Positions 7,061 to 15,806 of a stretch of DNA of 64,000 bases are shown in pieces. The position numbers and the translations under genes were made by a program. The DNA is taken from the NCBI GenBank assembly GCA_965242495.1, contig OZ251446.1:1116001-1180000 (forward strand), in the 5' to 3' direction. Source of the stretch: CBDESN01 sp965242495 (GTDB lineage: Bacteria > Pseudomonadota > Alphaproteobacteria > MPNO01). The notes beneath the pieces are model-generated. The model was not told the DNA's origin. It saw nothing but the letters and a program-made list of their open reading frames with translations, and did not search any database. The stretch's first letter is position 1, and the number at the start of each line of letters is the position of its first letter.

Positions 7061-8116
7061 TCAGTTCATCTTCGGGCGATGCTTCTCGACCGACTTCTTG
7101 AGCAGCGCGTACATCTCCCGCACCTGCGGGTCCTTGTGCTGGCCGAGGAACTTGTCGCCCAGCGGCCGCAGCTTGGCCATGTAGCGCGCCTGATCCTCGG
7201 GCGAGAAGCGGATCACCTCGGCGCCCGCATCCTGCCAGACCTTCTCCATCTTCTTCTGGTTGTTGAACGAGTTCTCGCTGCCCCAATCCTCCAGCGTGCG
7301 CGGCGTCTCCCTTACGATCTTGGCCAGATCCGCCGGCAGCTTCTTGAGCCACGCCTTGCTGACCCAGACCCCGGTCGGGATGTAGCCGCCATGGAGGACG
7401 GTGATGAACTTGGTCACGGTCTGGAACTTGGTGTAGCCCATGACCACGAGGCTGCTCCGGCAGCCGTCGACCACGCGCCGCTGCAGGGCCGGGACGACTT
7501 CGGTATAGGGGATCGGCACGCCGGTGCCGCCGAAGGCCTCGGGCACGGCGCGCTCCATCGGGGTCGCAAGCACGCGGATCTTCCTGCCGGCGATGTCCTC
7601 GGGCTTACGGATCGGCTCCAGGCTGGCGATCGACGTCCCGTCATAGACCCAGACATTGGCGCCGAAGACGCCCTTGGAGTCGCCCAGCGACAGGAACTTG
7701 TCGCGGAACATGGGATCGGTCAGCGCCTTGTGGCCGTGCTGCATGTTGGCGAAGAGCCCGGGCGCATCCGGCACCTGGAAGGCCGCGTTGACGCCGACGA
7801 AAAAGCCCGGCGGGGTCAGGAACATCTCCTGCGTGCCGAGCCGGATCGCTTCGACCTGGCGCGGGATCTTGCCGAGCTGGCTGGCGGGGAAGACCTTGAA
7901 GGTGATCCGCCCGCCGGAGGCTTTCTGGATCTCCTCGCCGATCCGCTGCCCCATCTCATGCTGCGGGTCGTTGATCGTCGCGAAGCCGACCTTCATGAGG
8001 TATTTCTTCTCGGCGAGCGCATCGCCCGGCGTCAGCCCGGCCGCCGCCCCGACGCCCAGCCCGACGAGCGCCGCGCAACCGCCGCGCGCCCAACGCCGTT
8101 TCCGTTCCGAACGCAT
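7061..8116 (-). CDS. TRAP transporter substrate-binding protein (DctP family)
   Basis: Periplasmic binding protein for a TRAP transporter, which imports organic acids with a sodium or proton gradient. Residues 1-35 are an Arg-rich start, a hydrophobic core and an ALA cleavage site, so it is exported. DctP features: the MGQRIGEEIQKASGGRITFKVFPASQLGK region near residues 55-85 and the EDIAGRKIRVLATPMERAVPEAFGG region near 165-190, which normally includes the ligand-contacting Arg. 351 aa is typical. AGGAGG sits 5 bases before the ATG. No DctQM adjoins; the only membrane pair in the window is at 11251-13079. Followed by a strong terminator. Confidence 0.9.
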   Translation of the reverse strand: MRSERKRRWARGGCAALVGLGVGAAAGLTPGDALAEKKYLMKVGFATINDPQHEMGQRIGEEIQKASGGRITFKVFPASQLGKIPRQVEAIRLGTQEMFLTPPGFFVGVNAAFQVPDAPGLFANMQHGHKALTDPMFRDKFLSLGDSKGVFGANVWVYDGTSIASLEPIRKPEDIAGRKIRVLATPMERAVPEAFGGTGVPIPYTEVVPALQRRVVDGCRSSLVVMGYTKFQTVTKFITVLHGGYIPTGVWVSKAWLKKLPADLAKIVRETPRTLEDWGSENSFNNQKKMEKVWQDAGAEVIRFSPEDQARYMAKLRPLGDKFLGQHKDPQVREMYALLKKSVEKHRPKMN

Positions 8117-8197
8117 GTGAGCCTCCTTGCTGGTTTCGGATTGTCCGCCGGGCGACCATACGCAGCGCCGCGCCCGGGCGCAACCGCCGCAGGCCGA

Positions 8198-8581
8198 TCA
8201 ATCCAGCGCGTCGAGAGCCTCCCTGGCGTTGCGGAAGGCGTCGACCCCGGCCGGAATGCCGCAATAGATCGTCGCGTGGATCAGGGTCTCGCGGATCTCC
8301 TCGACCGTGCAGCCGTTGCGGAGCGCGCCCCGCGTGTGCCCCTTGAGCTCGACGCCCTTGCCGAGCGCGGTCAGCAGCGCCAGCGTCAGCAGGCTGCGCG
8401 TCTTGCGGTCGAGGCCCTCGCGCGTCCAGCCGTAGCCCCAGCAGTATTCGCACACCATGTCCTGGATGGCGCCGACGAACTCGTCGGCCGCGGCCTTCTC
8501 CATCTGCGGATCGACCCATTCCCGGCCCAGCACCTCGCGCCGGACCTCGAGTCCTTTGTCGTGGAGTTCGCGGTTGCTCAT
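8198..8581 (-). CDS. Carboxymuconolactone decarboxylase family protein
   Basis: Small all-helical protein of the carboxymuconolactone decarboxylase (CMD) family, related to PcaC, which decarboxylates a lactone in the protocatechuate branch of beta-ketoadipate metabolism. The second half is diagnostic: DRKTRSLLTLALLTALGKG, VELKGHTRGALRNGCTVEEI and ETLIHATIYCGIPAG. 127 aa from the ATG at 8581, chosen because GGAGG lies seven bases upstream. The segment CEYCWGYGW adds two Cys not required in PcaC. It lies between the class III aminotransferase and the TRAP binding protein. Decarboxylase, or a peroxidase-like CMD activity, are both possible. Confidence 0.85.
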   Translation of the reverse strand: MSNRELHDKGLEVRREVLGREWVDPQMEKAAADEFVGAIQDMVCEYCWGYGWTREGLDRKTRSLLTLALLTALGKGVELKGHTRGALRNGCTVEEIRETLIHATIYCGIPAGVDAFRNAREALDALD

Positions 8582-8609
8582 GGCCTTTCCTCCGATGGGT
8601 CGCGCCGAA

Positions 8610-9962
8610 TCATGCCCCGACCGCGCGGCACGCGGCGTCCAGGGCGCGGATGGTCTCTTCGAAGTCCTCGCCGGTATGGACCGCCGAGACGAAGCGGCGC
8701 ACGTTGGGCAGAACGTACAGCCCTTCGCGCATCTGCGCGAGATCGAGCGCGCGCGTAGCCCCCGCATCGGACGCGATGATGTCGGCATGGCTCGCCGGCG
8801 CGCGATCGAGATACAGGATCTGCCACAGCGACGCGCCGCCGACGGCCAGGGCCGGGACGCCGCGCCGGTCGAGCACCTGCTGGCATTGTTCGAGCAGATA
8901 GGCCGCATTGGCGTGCAGCTCCCGGTAGAACCCGGCTCGCTCCAGCGTGCGAAGCGTGGCCAGCCCGGCCGCGGCGGCGACCGGATTGCCGTGCAGCGTG
9001 CCGTTGATGTAGGCGTAGCCGGGTCGGTCCTTGTTCGCCGGATTCGCCCGTTCGATCACCTCCGCCCGGCCGGCGACGCAGCCCAGGGGGCCGCCGCCGC
9101 CGACGATCTTGCCGTAGCTCGCGAGGTCCGGCCGGACGCCGAAATACTCCTGCGCGCCGCCCCAAGCCAGCCGGAAGCCGGTCACGACCTCGTCGAAGAT
9201 CAGCAGCACGTCGTTGTCGGTGCAGATCTCGCGAAGCCCCTCGAGAAAGCCCGGGCGCGGAAAGACGATCCGCTGCACCGGCTCGACGATGACCGCGGCG
9301 AGGTCCGCGCGATGCTCCGCGACGATCCGCCGCGCCGCCTCCAGATCGTTGTAGGGGGCGACCAGCACCGATGCGCTCACCGCCGCCGGAATGCCCGCCG
9401 AATCGGGCTGGCCGAGCGGATAGTTGGAGAGCGCGGCCGGCGCGACGCTGAAGGTCGAATAGTCGTGATTGCCGTGATACGCGCCCTCGAATTTCAGGAT
9501 CTTGCCGCGCCCGGTGAAGGCGCGCGCAATGCGGAGCGCGTAGAACGTCGCCTCCGAACCGGTGGTCGCGAAGATCAACTTCTCGGCGCAGGGGATCGCA
9601 TCGACCAGCGTGCGGGCGAGATGGATCGCGGCCTCGTTGAGCGTGCCGAAATAATGGAGGCCCTTCGCGACCTGCGCCCCCGCCGCCTCGGCGACCGCCG
9701 GATGGGCGTGGCCCAGGATCAGCGCGCCCGCCCCCGCGACGTAGTCGATACGCCAGCCGCCCTCCACGTCCTGCAGGCGACTCCCGGCGCCGCGATGGAT
9801 GACGAAGCGGACCTCGGGCGGCAACGCATAGCCGCCCAGCCCGCCCCCCGGCAGAGCCGCCTCGGCGATCTCGTAATAGGCCTCGTGAGACAGTTCGCCC
9901 GGACCGGCGAACGCCGCGTCGGCATCCGGTTCGCCGACGACGGCTGCTGTCGATTCCGTCAT
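8610..9962 (-). CDS. Class III aminotransferase (glutamate-1-semialdehyde mutase-like)
   Basis: PLP-dependent class III aminotransferase, fold type I, related to glutamate-1-semialdehyde 2,1-aminomutase and similar catabolic aminotransferases. Visible: the cofactor loop FATTGSEATFYALRIARAFTGR near residue 120, the Asp of LIFDEVVTGFRLAWGG that pairs with the pyridine nitrogen, and the Schiff-base Lys in SYGKIVGGGGPLG near residue 282. 450 aa from the ATG at 9962, typical for the family. Housekeeping HemL is unlikely given the catabolic surroundings and sequence drift (inference). It probably shares a message with the CMD and TRAP genes downstream. Confidence 0.88.
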   Translation of the reverse strand: MTESTAAVVGEPDADAAFAGPGELSHEAYYEIAEAALPGGGLGGYALPPEVRFVIHRGAGSRLQDVEGGWRIDYVAGAGALILGHAHPAVAEAAGAQVAKGLHYFGTLNEAAIHLARTLVDAIPCAEKLIFATTGSEATFYALRIARAFTGRGKILKFEGAYHGNHDYSTFSVAPAALSNYPLGQPDSAGIPAAVSASVLVAPYNDLEAARRIVAEHRADLAAVIVEPVQRIVFPRPGFLEGLREICTDNDVLLIFDEVVTGFRLAWGGAQEYFGVRPDLASYGKIVGGGGPLGCVAGRAEVIERANPANKDRPGYAYINGTLHGNPVAAAAGLATLRTLERAGFYRELHANAAYLLEQCQQVLDRRGVPALAVGGASLWQILYLDRAPASHADIIASDAGATRALDLAQMREGLYVLPNVRRFVSAVHTGEDFEETIRALDAACRAVGA

Positions 9963-10191
9963 CCGTCCCCCACCCGAATCGCCCTTGCCGCCGGGACGCG
10001 ACGCTACGCCGCCCCTCCCCGGTTGACAAGCCGGGCCGGGCGCGGGCGCGCGGCGTCCCCGATCCGGGCGGCGGCGCGACGCTTTACGCCGGCGCGATAG
10101 TGTAGAATAGTGGAGCCGCGCCGGCGAGCCGGCCGCGGCGCGGAAGCGCCGCGCAACCAGAACGAGTTCAGACCGGGAGGTTCCAGATCCG

Positions 10192-11193
10192 ATGATTCCC
10201 AAGACATCTCTCCATGCCGGGGTCGCGGCCGTCGCGCTCGCGGCCTGCGGCCACGCGGCGTCCGCCGCCACGACGCTGAAGGTGAGTTCGTGCCTCGCCA
10301 AGAACCACGATCAGGTCGAGGCCTATTTCGAGACCTTCCACAACCCGATCAACGCGATGAAGGGCGACCTCAAGCTCCACTATCTCGGCGGCCCCGAGAT
10401 CACGCCGCGGCAGAAGCAGGGCCCGGCGCTCAAGCGGGGCCTGGTCGACATCATCAACTGCCCCAGCACCTATTACACCGGGCAGGTGCCGGAAGCGCGG
10501 CTGACCGGCGCCTCCAACCTGCCGCCGGAGAAGATGCGGGCCAACGGCGCCTATGACATGATGCAGAAGGCGTGGGGCGAGGGGCTGAATGCGCGCATCC
10601 TCGGCTGGGGCTATTACGGCGGCGCCGACTTCCACATCTACACCACCTTCAAGCCCAAGATCAGCGAGGCGACGGGCATCGACCTCACCGGCGTCAAGAT
10701 CCGCTCGACCGGCCTCTACCACCCGTTCCTCAAGGCGATGGGGGCGACGCCGATCGACATCTCGGCGCCCGACGTCTATACGGCGCTCGAGCGCGGGCTG
10801 GTCAAGGGCTTGGCTTGGCCCGAGGGCGCGGTGGCCAAGTACGGATGGCAGAACTTCGTCAAGTTCCGCGTCTATCCGGGCTTCTTCCGCTCGACGACGA
10901 TGACCATCGTCAACCTCGACAGCTACAACAAGCTGACCGGGGCGCAGCGGGCGCTGCTGGACAAGCAGGGGCTGTTCTTCGAGAACGAGAGCGGCAAGGC
11001 GCTGCGCAGGAAGGCCGACATCGACAACCGGAAGCTGTTCGACGCGGGCATGCAGAAGGTCATGCTCGAGGGCGCGACGGCCCGGGCCTATCTGAACACG
11101 GTCTACGGCAAGAAGTGGGAAGACAACGCCAAGCACAAATACAGCGTGGATTTCGAGGCGCTGAAGGCGAAGATGTACCAGTCGGGAAGCTGA
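10192..11193 (+). CDS. TRAP transporter substrate-binding protein (DctP-like)
   Basis: Second TRAP-type periplasmic binding protein in the window, diverging from the aminotransferase. The N-terminus is an export signal with two readings: cleavage after ASA near residue 25, or a lipoprotein signal with LAAC at residues 16-19 that would anchor it to the membrane. Family features are LTGVKIRSTGLYHPFLKAMG near residues 165-185, PIDISAPDVYTALERGLVKG, and a lysine-rich C-terminus. 333 aa is normal. A good terminator follows at 11224. The DctM/DctQ genes lie just beyond, on the opposite strand, and are the most likely partners. Confidence 0.88.
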   Translation: MIPKTSLHAGVAAVALAACGHAASAATTLKVSSCLAKNHDQVEAYFETFHNPINAMKGDLKLHYLGGPEITPRQKQGPALKRGLVDIINCPSTYYTGQVPEARLTGASNLPPEKMRANGAYDMMQKAWGEGLNARILGWGYYGGADFHIYTTFKPKISEATGIDLTGVKIRSTGLYHPFLKAMGATPIDISAPDVYTALERGLVKGLAWPEGAVAKYGWQNFVKFRVYPGFFRSTTMTIVNLDSYNKLTGAQRALLDKQGLFFENESGKALRRKADIDNRKLFDAGMQKVMLEGATARAYLNTVYGKKWEDNAKHKYSVDFEALKAKMYQSGS

Positions 11194-11223
11194 CGCGCGC
11201 GTCCGCCTTCCACCGACTTCCGG

Positions 11224-11251
11224 GCGCCGTCCTCGCGACGGCGCTTCTTTT
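11224..11251 (+). terminator. Rho-independent terminator after TRAP binding protein
   Basis: GCGCCGTC (11224-11231), a 5-base loop, GACGGCGC (11237-11244), then TTCTTTT. It separates the plus-strand binding-protein gene from the convergent dctM gene and touches the dctM stop codon. Confidence 0.85.
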
Positions 11252-12564
11252 CACATCAGGCTCGGCAGGAACAGCGCCAGCTCGGGATAAGCGACCAGGA
11301 TGAGGATCAGGATGGTGTCGCAGACGAGGAAGGGGAAGGCCGCGCCCGCGACCTGGAACAGCGTCGTTCCCCTGGGCGCCACGCCGAGCATCACGTAGAG
11401 CAGCAGGCCGAAGGGCGGCGTCGTCCCCGCCATCTCGATCGTGATCAGCACGAACAGGCCGAACCAGATGAGATCGAACCCCAGACTGTGGGCGAGAGGA
11501 AAGAAGATCGGCACCGTGATCAGCATCATCGAGGTCGCGTCCATGAACATGCCGAGCAGGATCAGCACGAAGAACATGACCAGGAGGATGTAGAGCCGCG
11601 AGATTTCAAAGCTCGTGGCCCATTCCAGCATCCCGGCGGTGGCGCCGGAGAAGGCGAGAAGCTGGCTGAAGACGGTCGAACTCATGATGATGAAGAACAC
11701 CATCGCCGCGACCCGCACCGTGGCTTCGACCGAGGTCTTGACCGCCCGCCAGGACAGCGCGCGGAACGCGCCGGCGAGCACGAACACGCCCAGCACGCCG
11801 CAGGCCGCGGCCTCGGTCGGGGTCGCGATGCCGAGGATGATGAAGCCGATCACCATGAAGACGACCAGCCCCATCGGCAGGATGTTGACGGCCACCATCC
11901 GCAGCTTGGTGCCCCAGCTCGTGGGCTCGACGTCGTAGGCGGGGGCGGCGTTCGGGTTCATCCACAGCTGCAGGGTGATCATCGCGGCGTACAGGCCGGC
12001 GAGGGTGAAGCCGGGCAGGAAACCTGCGATCAGGAGCCGCCCCACGTCGATGTTGGCGATGCTGGCCAGCAGCACGCCCAGGGCCGAGGGCGGGATGATC
12101 ATCGCCAGCCCGCCGGTGCCCAGGATCGGCCCCATCGACATGCGCTGGTTGTAGCCGCGCCGCCGCATCTCGGGCACCATCAGCGAGCCGAGCATGGCGG
12201 TGTTGGCCATCGACGAGCCGGTCAGCGTCGAAAAGATCGACCCGCCGGCGACGGTGAGATAGCACAGCCGTCCGGGCAGGCGTCCGAAGATCGCATCGAG
12301 TCCGTCGAAGACCCGGATAGCCAGCCCGGTATGGAAGAACAGCGCGCCCATCATGATGAACATGGGCACGGGGCCCAGAGTGAAGCGGGTGATCAGGATG
12401 GTGGAGTTGTCGACGACCTGGTACAGGGCCACGATCGCCCAGTCGTTGTAGAACATCCAGCCGATGATGTTGGTCGTGATGAAGGCGAACGCGACCGGAA
12501 CCCCGAGCGCCATCATGCTCATGATCATGCCGAGCAGAATGGCGAACGACCAATACCACTCCAT
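11251..12564 (-). CDS. dctM: TRAP transporter large permease (DctM)
   Basis: Large membrane subunit of a TRAP transporter, forming the ion-coupled translocation path. 437 aa with about a dozen hydrophobic helices, beginning with a helix at residues 3-30. Family signatures: GGSIFSTLTGSSMANTAMLG near residue 110, PEMRRRGYNQRMSMGPILGT, the LAMIIPPSALGVLLASIANI loop, and GIATPTEAAACGVLGVFVLA. The ATG at 12564 is two bases past the DctQ stop, so the two genes are almost certainly translationally coupled. The binding-protein partner is not in the operon; candidates are at 10192-11193 and 7061-8116. Confidence 0.93.
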   Translation of the reverse strand: MEWYWSFAILLGMIMSMMALGVPVAFAFITTNIIGWMFYNDWAIVALYQVVDNSTILITRFTLGPVPMFIMMGALFFHTGLAIRVFDGLDAIFGRLPGRLCYLTVAGGSIFSTLTGSSMANTAMLGSLMVPEMRRRGYNQRMSMGPILGTGGLAMIIPPSALGVLLASIANIDVGRLLIAGFLPGFTLAGLYAAMITLQLWMNPNAAPAYDVEPTSWGTKLRMVAVNILPMGLVVFMVIGFIILGIATPTEAAACGVLGVFVLAGAFRALSWRAVKTSVEATVRVAAMVFFIIMSSTVFSQLLAFSGATAGMLEWATSFEISRLYILLVMFFVLILLGMFMDATSMMLITVPIFFPLAHSLGFDLIWFGLFVLITIEMAGTTPPFGLLLYVMLGVAPRGTTLFQVAGAAFPFLVCDTILILILVAYPELALFLPSLM

Positions 12565-12566
12565 CG

Positions 12567-13079
12567 TCAGACGCCCTCCCGCACATCGGTGCGGTCGCCG
12601 TACATGTCGTCGCGGCCGATCAGGTAGCGGGTGAACTCGATGGCGACCAGAAGGAAGCAGAGCGGGATCGGGAGCAGCAGGCTCCACAAGGGCATGTCCT
12701 CGCCCCGGATCTCCAGCTCGCCCGATATCGCCGCCTCGACGAACAGTTCGAAGGAGAAATAGAAGAAGGTCAGCGACGACGCGATGCAGATCGCATAGGC
12801 CAGCTTGGCCAGCCTGCGCCGATAGGCTCCCGGCATCAGCTGCGTGAGAGCGTCGATGAATACATGCCCCTTCCTGCGCGCCAGCCAGGGCGCCGCCAGC
12901 ATGGTGAACCACAGCAGGCCGTATTCGACGATCCCGATCGTGTAGGTCGAGGGCGACAGGCCGACGAGCCGCACGAACACGTCGACCACGATCAAGGCGA
13001 AGGCCGCGAAGATGACCACGCCCGACAGGTTCTTGAGGCCCACGATCAGGGCGTTGTAGGCGGCTGCGATCTGCTGCAA
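12567..13079 (-). CDS. dctQ: TRAP transporter small permease (DctQ)
   Basis: Small membrane subunit of a TRAP transporter, with four predicted membrane helices (about residues 18-38, 48-65, 90-112 and 130-152). The family pattern is visible in the first half: VDVFVRLVGLS, IVEYGLLWFTMLAAPWLARRKGHVFIDALTQ. 170 aa is usual. The start appears to be TTG at 13079 with GGGGAG seven bases upstream; no ATG in frame gives a complete first helix. It lies between the heme-oxygenase-fold gene and dctM on the same strand. Confidence 0.9.
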   Translation of the reverse strand: MQQIAAAYNALIVGLKNLSGVVIFAAFALIVVDVFVRLVGLSPSTYTIGIVEYGLLWFTMLAAPWLARRKGHVFIDALTQLMPGAYRRRLAKLAYAICIASSLTFFYFSFELFVEAAISGELEIRGEDMPLWSLLLPIPLCFLLVAIEFTRYLIGRDDMYGDRTDVREGV

Positions 13080-13119
13080 GCGCGGTCTCCCCGTCGCGCG
13101 GATCCGGCGCCGCGATCCC

Positions 13120-13878
13120 CTACCGCACGCCCGGCGGCAGGAGCTCCTCTTCGCCGAGCGCCCAGTAGCGATAGGTATCCGTCGTGCAGGCCCAGCGGAG
13201 ACGGCACATCTCTTCCGCCACCTCCCTGGCGCGCGCCTGCAATTCGGGCGTGTCGAGATAGTTCGACGCGAGCTCGAGCTGCCGGCGCGAGTGGTCCTCG
13301 TCGGCGACCTCGTGCTCGACGAAGAACTCGATCTCGGGCGCGCTTCTCGGATAGCCGTAATGGCGCTCCAGGGCGGGGATCACGACCTCGCCGGTCAGGG
13401 CGGGCATCTGTCCCTCCTGGGTGAACTGCATGGCCAGGGCGACGCCGAGCGGCTCCTCGCGGGTCGTGTGCAGGTAGTAGAGCGCGCGGCCCCACCATGC
13501 CGCGGTCATCGGCACGCCCAGCATCTCGTCTCTGGTCAGGCCCGCGGCGGCGCAGAAGCGGAAGATCATGTCCATGTGGTCGTGCGGTTCGCGATCCTCG
13601 CCCGGCCCCGCGATCAGTCCTTCCTCCTCGGCCATGTTCTCGACGATCATCTTGCGCACGTCCGGGGTGCCCCGGACATACATATGACCGAACGCCTGGA
13701 GGCCCAGGCGGACGTATTTGGCGTGCTGCGCCATGTAGACGCCGAGCACCTGGAGGTCGAGCTCGCCCTTCGAAAGCGCGGCGAACATCGGGTGCCGCTT
13801 GGTGTGCCAGCGATCGCGGATGCCGGCGATCTGGCCGGCGACGCCGTCGCCTGCGGGCATCGTCCCTTCCGGCGGCAT
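13120..13878 (-). CDS. TenA/PqqC-like heme-oxygenase-fold protein (possible di-iron oxidase)
   Basis: Helical protein of the heme-oxygenase-like superfamily containing TenA, PqqC and the newer di-iron oxidases (HDOs). Residues about 20-240 form the bundle. Possible metal-site residues are spread over NMAEEEG near 95-101 and EFFVEHEVADEDHSRRQ near 195-211, with the Glu/His/Asp spacing of HDOs. Hence an iron-dependent oxidation is more likely than thiaminase activity (inference). 252 aa from the ATG at 13878, chosen because GGAGG lies seven bases upstream; a longer frame to 13944 lacks a ribosome-binding site. It precedes dctQ-dctM on the same strand. Confidence 0.75.
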   Translation of the reverse strand: MPPEGTMPAGDGVAGQIAGIRDRWHTKRHPMFAALSKGELDLQVLGVYMAQHAKYVRLGLQAFGHMYVRGTPDVRKMIVENMAEEEGLIAGPGEDREPHDHMDMIFRFCAAAGLTRDEMLGVPMTAAWWGRALYYLHTTREEPLGVALAMQFTQEGQMPALTGEVVIPALERHYGYPRSAPEIEFFVEHEVADEDHSRRQLELASNYLDTPELQARAREVAEEMCRLRWACTTDTYRYWALGEEELLPPGVR

Positions 13879-14006
13879 GGCGGACCCTCCCCTCTCGCCG
13901 TCGCGCGTCCGACAAGTGTAGCAAGTCCGACCGCCCGCGACCACCGAGGCGCGATCCGGTACGATCCGGTATATCCGCGGCCGACCGCCAGACGCCGAGA
14001 CCCCGC

Positions 14007-15794
14007 ATGACCGAATCCGGAGCGCAACCCACTCACGCCGACCCGGTCGTCGCCGAGCTGCTGCGCAACGGGGTCATGGCGGTGACCGAGGAGATGAAGA
14101 CCAACCTCATGCGCACCGCCTACAACATGATCATCTACGAGGCGTTGGACTTCACGGTCGGGCTGTTCACGGCGCGCGGCGAGACGGTCTCGATCGGGCT
14201 GGGGCTGCCGATGTTCATCCGCGGCATGGCCGAAACGCTCAAGGCCAAGCTCGCCCATTTCGGCGCCGACGGGATCGGGCCCGGCGACGTCCTGGTCACC
14301 AACGACGCCTACGTCACCGGCAGCCATCTCAACCACGTCACGCTCAGCCTGCCGATCTTCCATGACGACGAGCTGGTCGCCTTCTCCTGCTGCATGGCGC
14401 ACTGGCTCGAGATCGGCGGCCGGCTGGACGGCATCACCACCGACATCTATTCGGAAGGGTTTCAGATCCCGATCCTCAAGCTGCACAAGGCGGGCGCGGT
14501 CAACCAGGATCTGATCGACGTCATCCGCATGAACGTGCGCCTGCCCGAGCGCGCCCTGGGCGACCTGCGCGCCCAGCTCGCGGCGGTCAGGACCGGCGAG
14601 CGGGGGTTCCTGGAATTGCTGCGCCGATACGGCCGGGACCGGACGCTGGGCGCGATCCGGGCGATCATGGACCGGGCCGAGGAAGCCGCCCGCGCGCGCA
14701 CCGCCTCGATCCCGGACGGGCTCTACGAGGCCGAATCCTTCATGGACGACGACGGCGTCGAGATCGGCCGACGCATCCCGATCCGCGTCCGCGTCCGCGT
14801 CGCCGGCGAGCGGATGACCGTCGATCTCAGCGACGTCGGCCGGCAGGTGCAGGGCTTCTACAACGCGGGCGTCGCCACCGCCCACGCTTGCGCGCAGGTC
14901 GCGTTCAAATGCCTCACCTCGCCCACCGACTACCCGATCAACGAGGGCAGCTTCCGCCCGCTGGAGACGGTCATCCCGCCGGGCCGGGTGGTGAGCGCGC
15001 GCAAGCCCGCGGCGATGCGCAGCTGGATGACCTTCCCGATGACCATCGTCGACACCATCTTCAAGGCGCTCGCCCCGGCGATCCCGGCGCGCGTGATCGC
15101 CGGCCATCACGCCGATCTGGTGATGGGACGGATGAACGGCGTCGATCCCCGGACGCGCTCGCTGTTCATCGCCGCGGTCGGCCCGACCGGCGGCGGCTGG
15201 GGCGCCAAGATGACGGAGGACGGGGTGAGCGCCACCGTGTGCCTCAACGACGGCGACACCCACAACAGCCCGGTCGAGATGATGGAGGCGCAGTATCCGG
15301 TGCTGATCGAACGCCACGGGCTGATCCCCGATTCCGGCGGGGCCGGGCGCCATCGCGGCGGCCTCGGCATCGAATACGTCGTGCAGGCCCGTTCGCCGTT
15401 GAACTTCAACAGCCAGACGGACCGCGCCAACTGCCGGCCCTGGGGCCTCGACGGCGGCCTCGCCGGAGCCGGCAACCGGATCGGGACCCGCGTCGGCGGC
15501 GAGGATTCGCCGGCCCTGCCCAACGCGAAGCTGTTTTCCGCCCGGCTGGAGGCGGGCGACGCGTTCACCGTGAACTCGGGCGGCGGCGGGGGCTTCGGTT
15601 CGCCGCTGGAGCGGCCCGCGGCGCGGGTGCTCGACGACGTCCGGCAAGGCTACGTCTCGCCCGGTGCCGCCCGCGATCTCTATGGGGTCGTGATCGACGA
15701 AGCGTCGCTGACCCTCGACGAAGCCGCAACGGCGCGCCTCCGCCGGCGCAAGGCCGCGTCCGCCGCGCTTGCCGCCGGGCGGGCGGCGGGGTAG
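14007..15794 (+). CDS. hyuB: Hydantoinase B/oxoprolinase family protein
   Basis: HyuB-type subunit of ATP-dependent N-methylhydantoinase, 5-oxoprolinase and acetone-carboxylase-like enzymes. Recognisable blocks are RTAYNMIIYEALDFTVGLFT near residue 36, GDVLVTNDAYVTGSHLNHVT near 95, CMAHWLEIGGRLDGITTDIY near 130, SGGAGRHRGGLGIEYVVQ near 445 and VNSGGGGGFGSPLERPAARV near the end. 595 aa is full length. HyuB normally needs the ATP-binding HyuA subunit; no hyuA is present on either side, which is odd. The ATG at 14007 diverges from the heme-oxygenase-fold gene. ilvE follows 12 bases later. Confidence 0.9.
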   Translation: MTESGAQPTHADPVVAELLRNGVMAVTEEMKTNLMRTAYNMIIYEALDFTVGLFTARGETVSIGLGLPMFIRGMAETLKAKLAHFGADGIGPGDVLVTNDAYVTGSHLNHVTLSLPIFHDDELVAFSCCMAHWLEIGGRLDGITTDIYSEGFQIPILKLHKAGAVNQDLIDVIRMNVRLPERALGDLRAQLAAVRTGERGFLELLRRYGRDRTLGAIRAIMDRAEEAARARTASIPDGLYEAESFMDDDGVEIGRRIPIRVRVRVAGERMTVDLSDVGRQVQGFYNAGVATAHACAQVAFKCLTSPTDYPINEGSFRPLETVIPPGRVVSARKPAAMRSWMTFPMTIVDTIFKALAPAIPARVIAGHHADLVMGRMNGVDPRTRSLFIAAVGPTGGGWGAKMTEDGVSATVCLNDGDTHNSPVEMMEAQYPVLIERHGLIPDSGGAGRHRGGLGIEYVVQARSPLNFNSQTDRANCRPWGLDGGLAGAGNRIGTRVGGEDSPALPNAKLFSARLEAGDAFTVNSGGGGGFGSPLERPAARVLDDVRQGYVSPGAARDLYGVVIDEASLTLDEAATARLRRRKAASAALAAGRAAG

Positions 15795-15797
15795 GTT
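15769..15797 (+). promoter_or_regulatory. Candidate promoter for ilvE inside the hyuB 3' end
   Basis: TTGCCG, 17 bases, TAGGTT; predicted transcription start at about 15804-15806, directly before the ATG at 15807, giving a nearly leaderless message. Similar spacing is seen at 28713, 29043 and 31576. Confidence 0.4.
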
Positions 15798-15806
15798 GGC
15801 GGCGTC

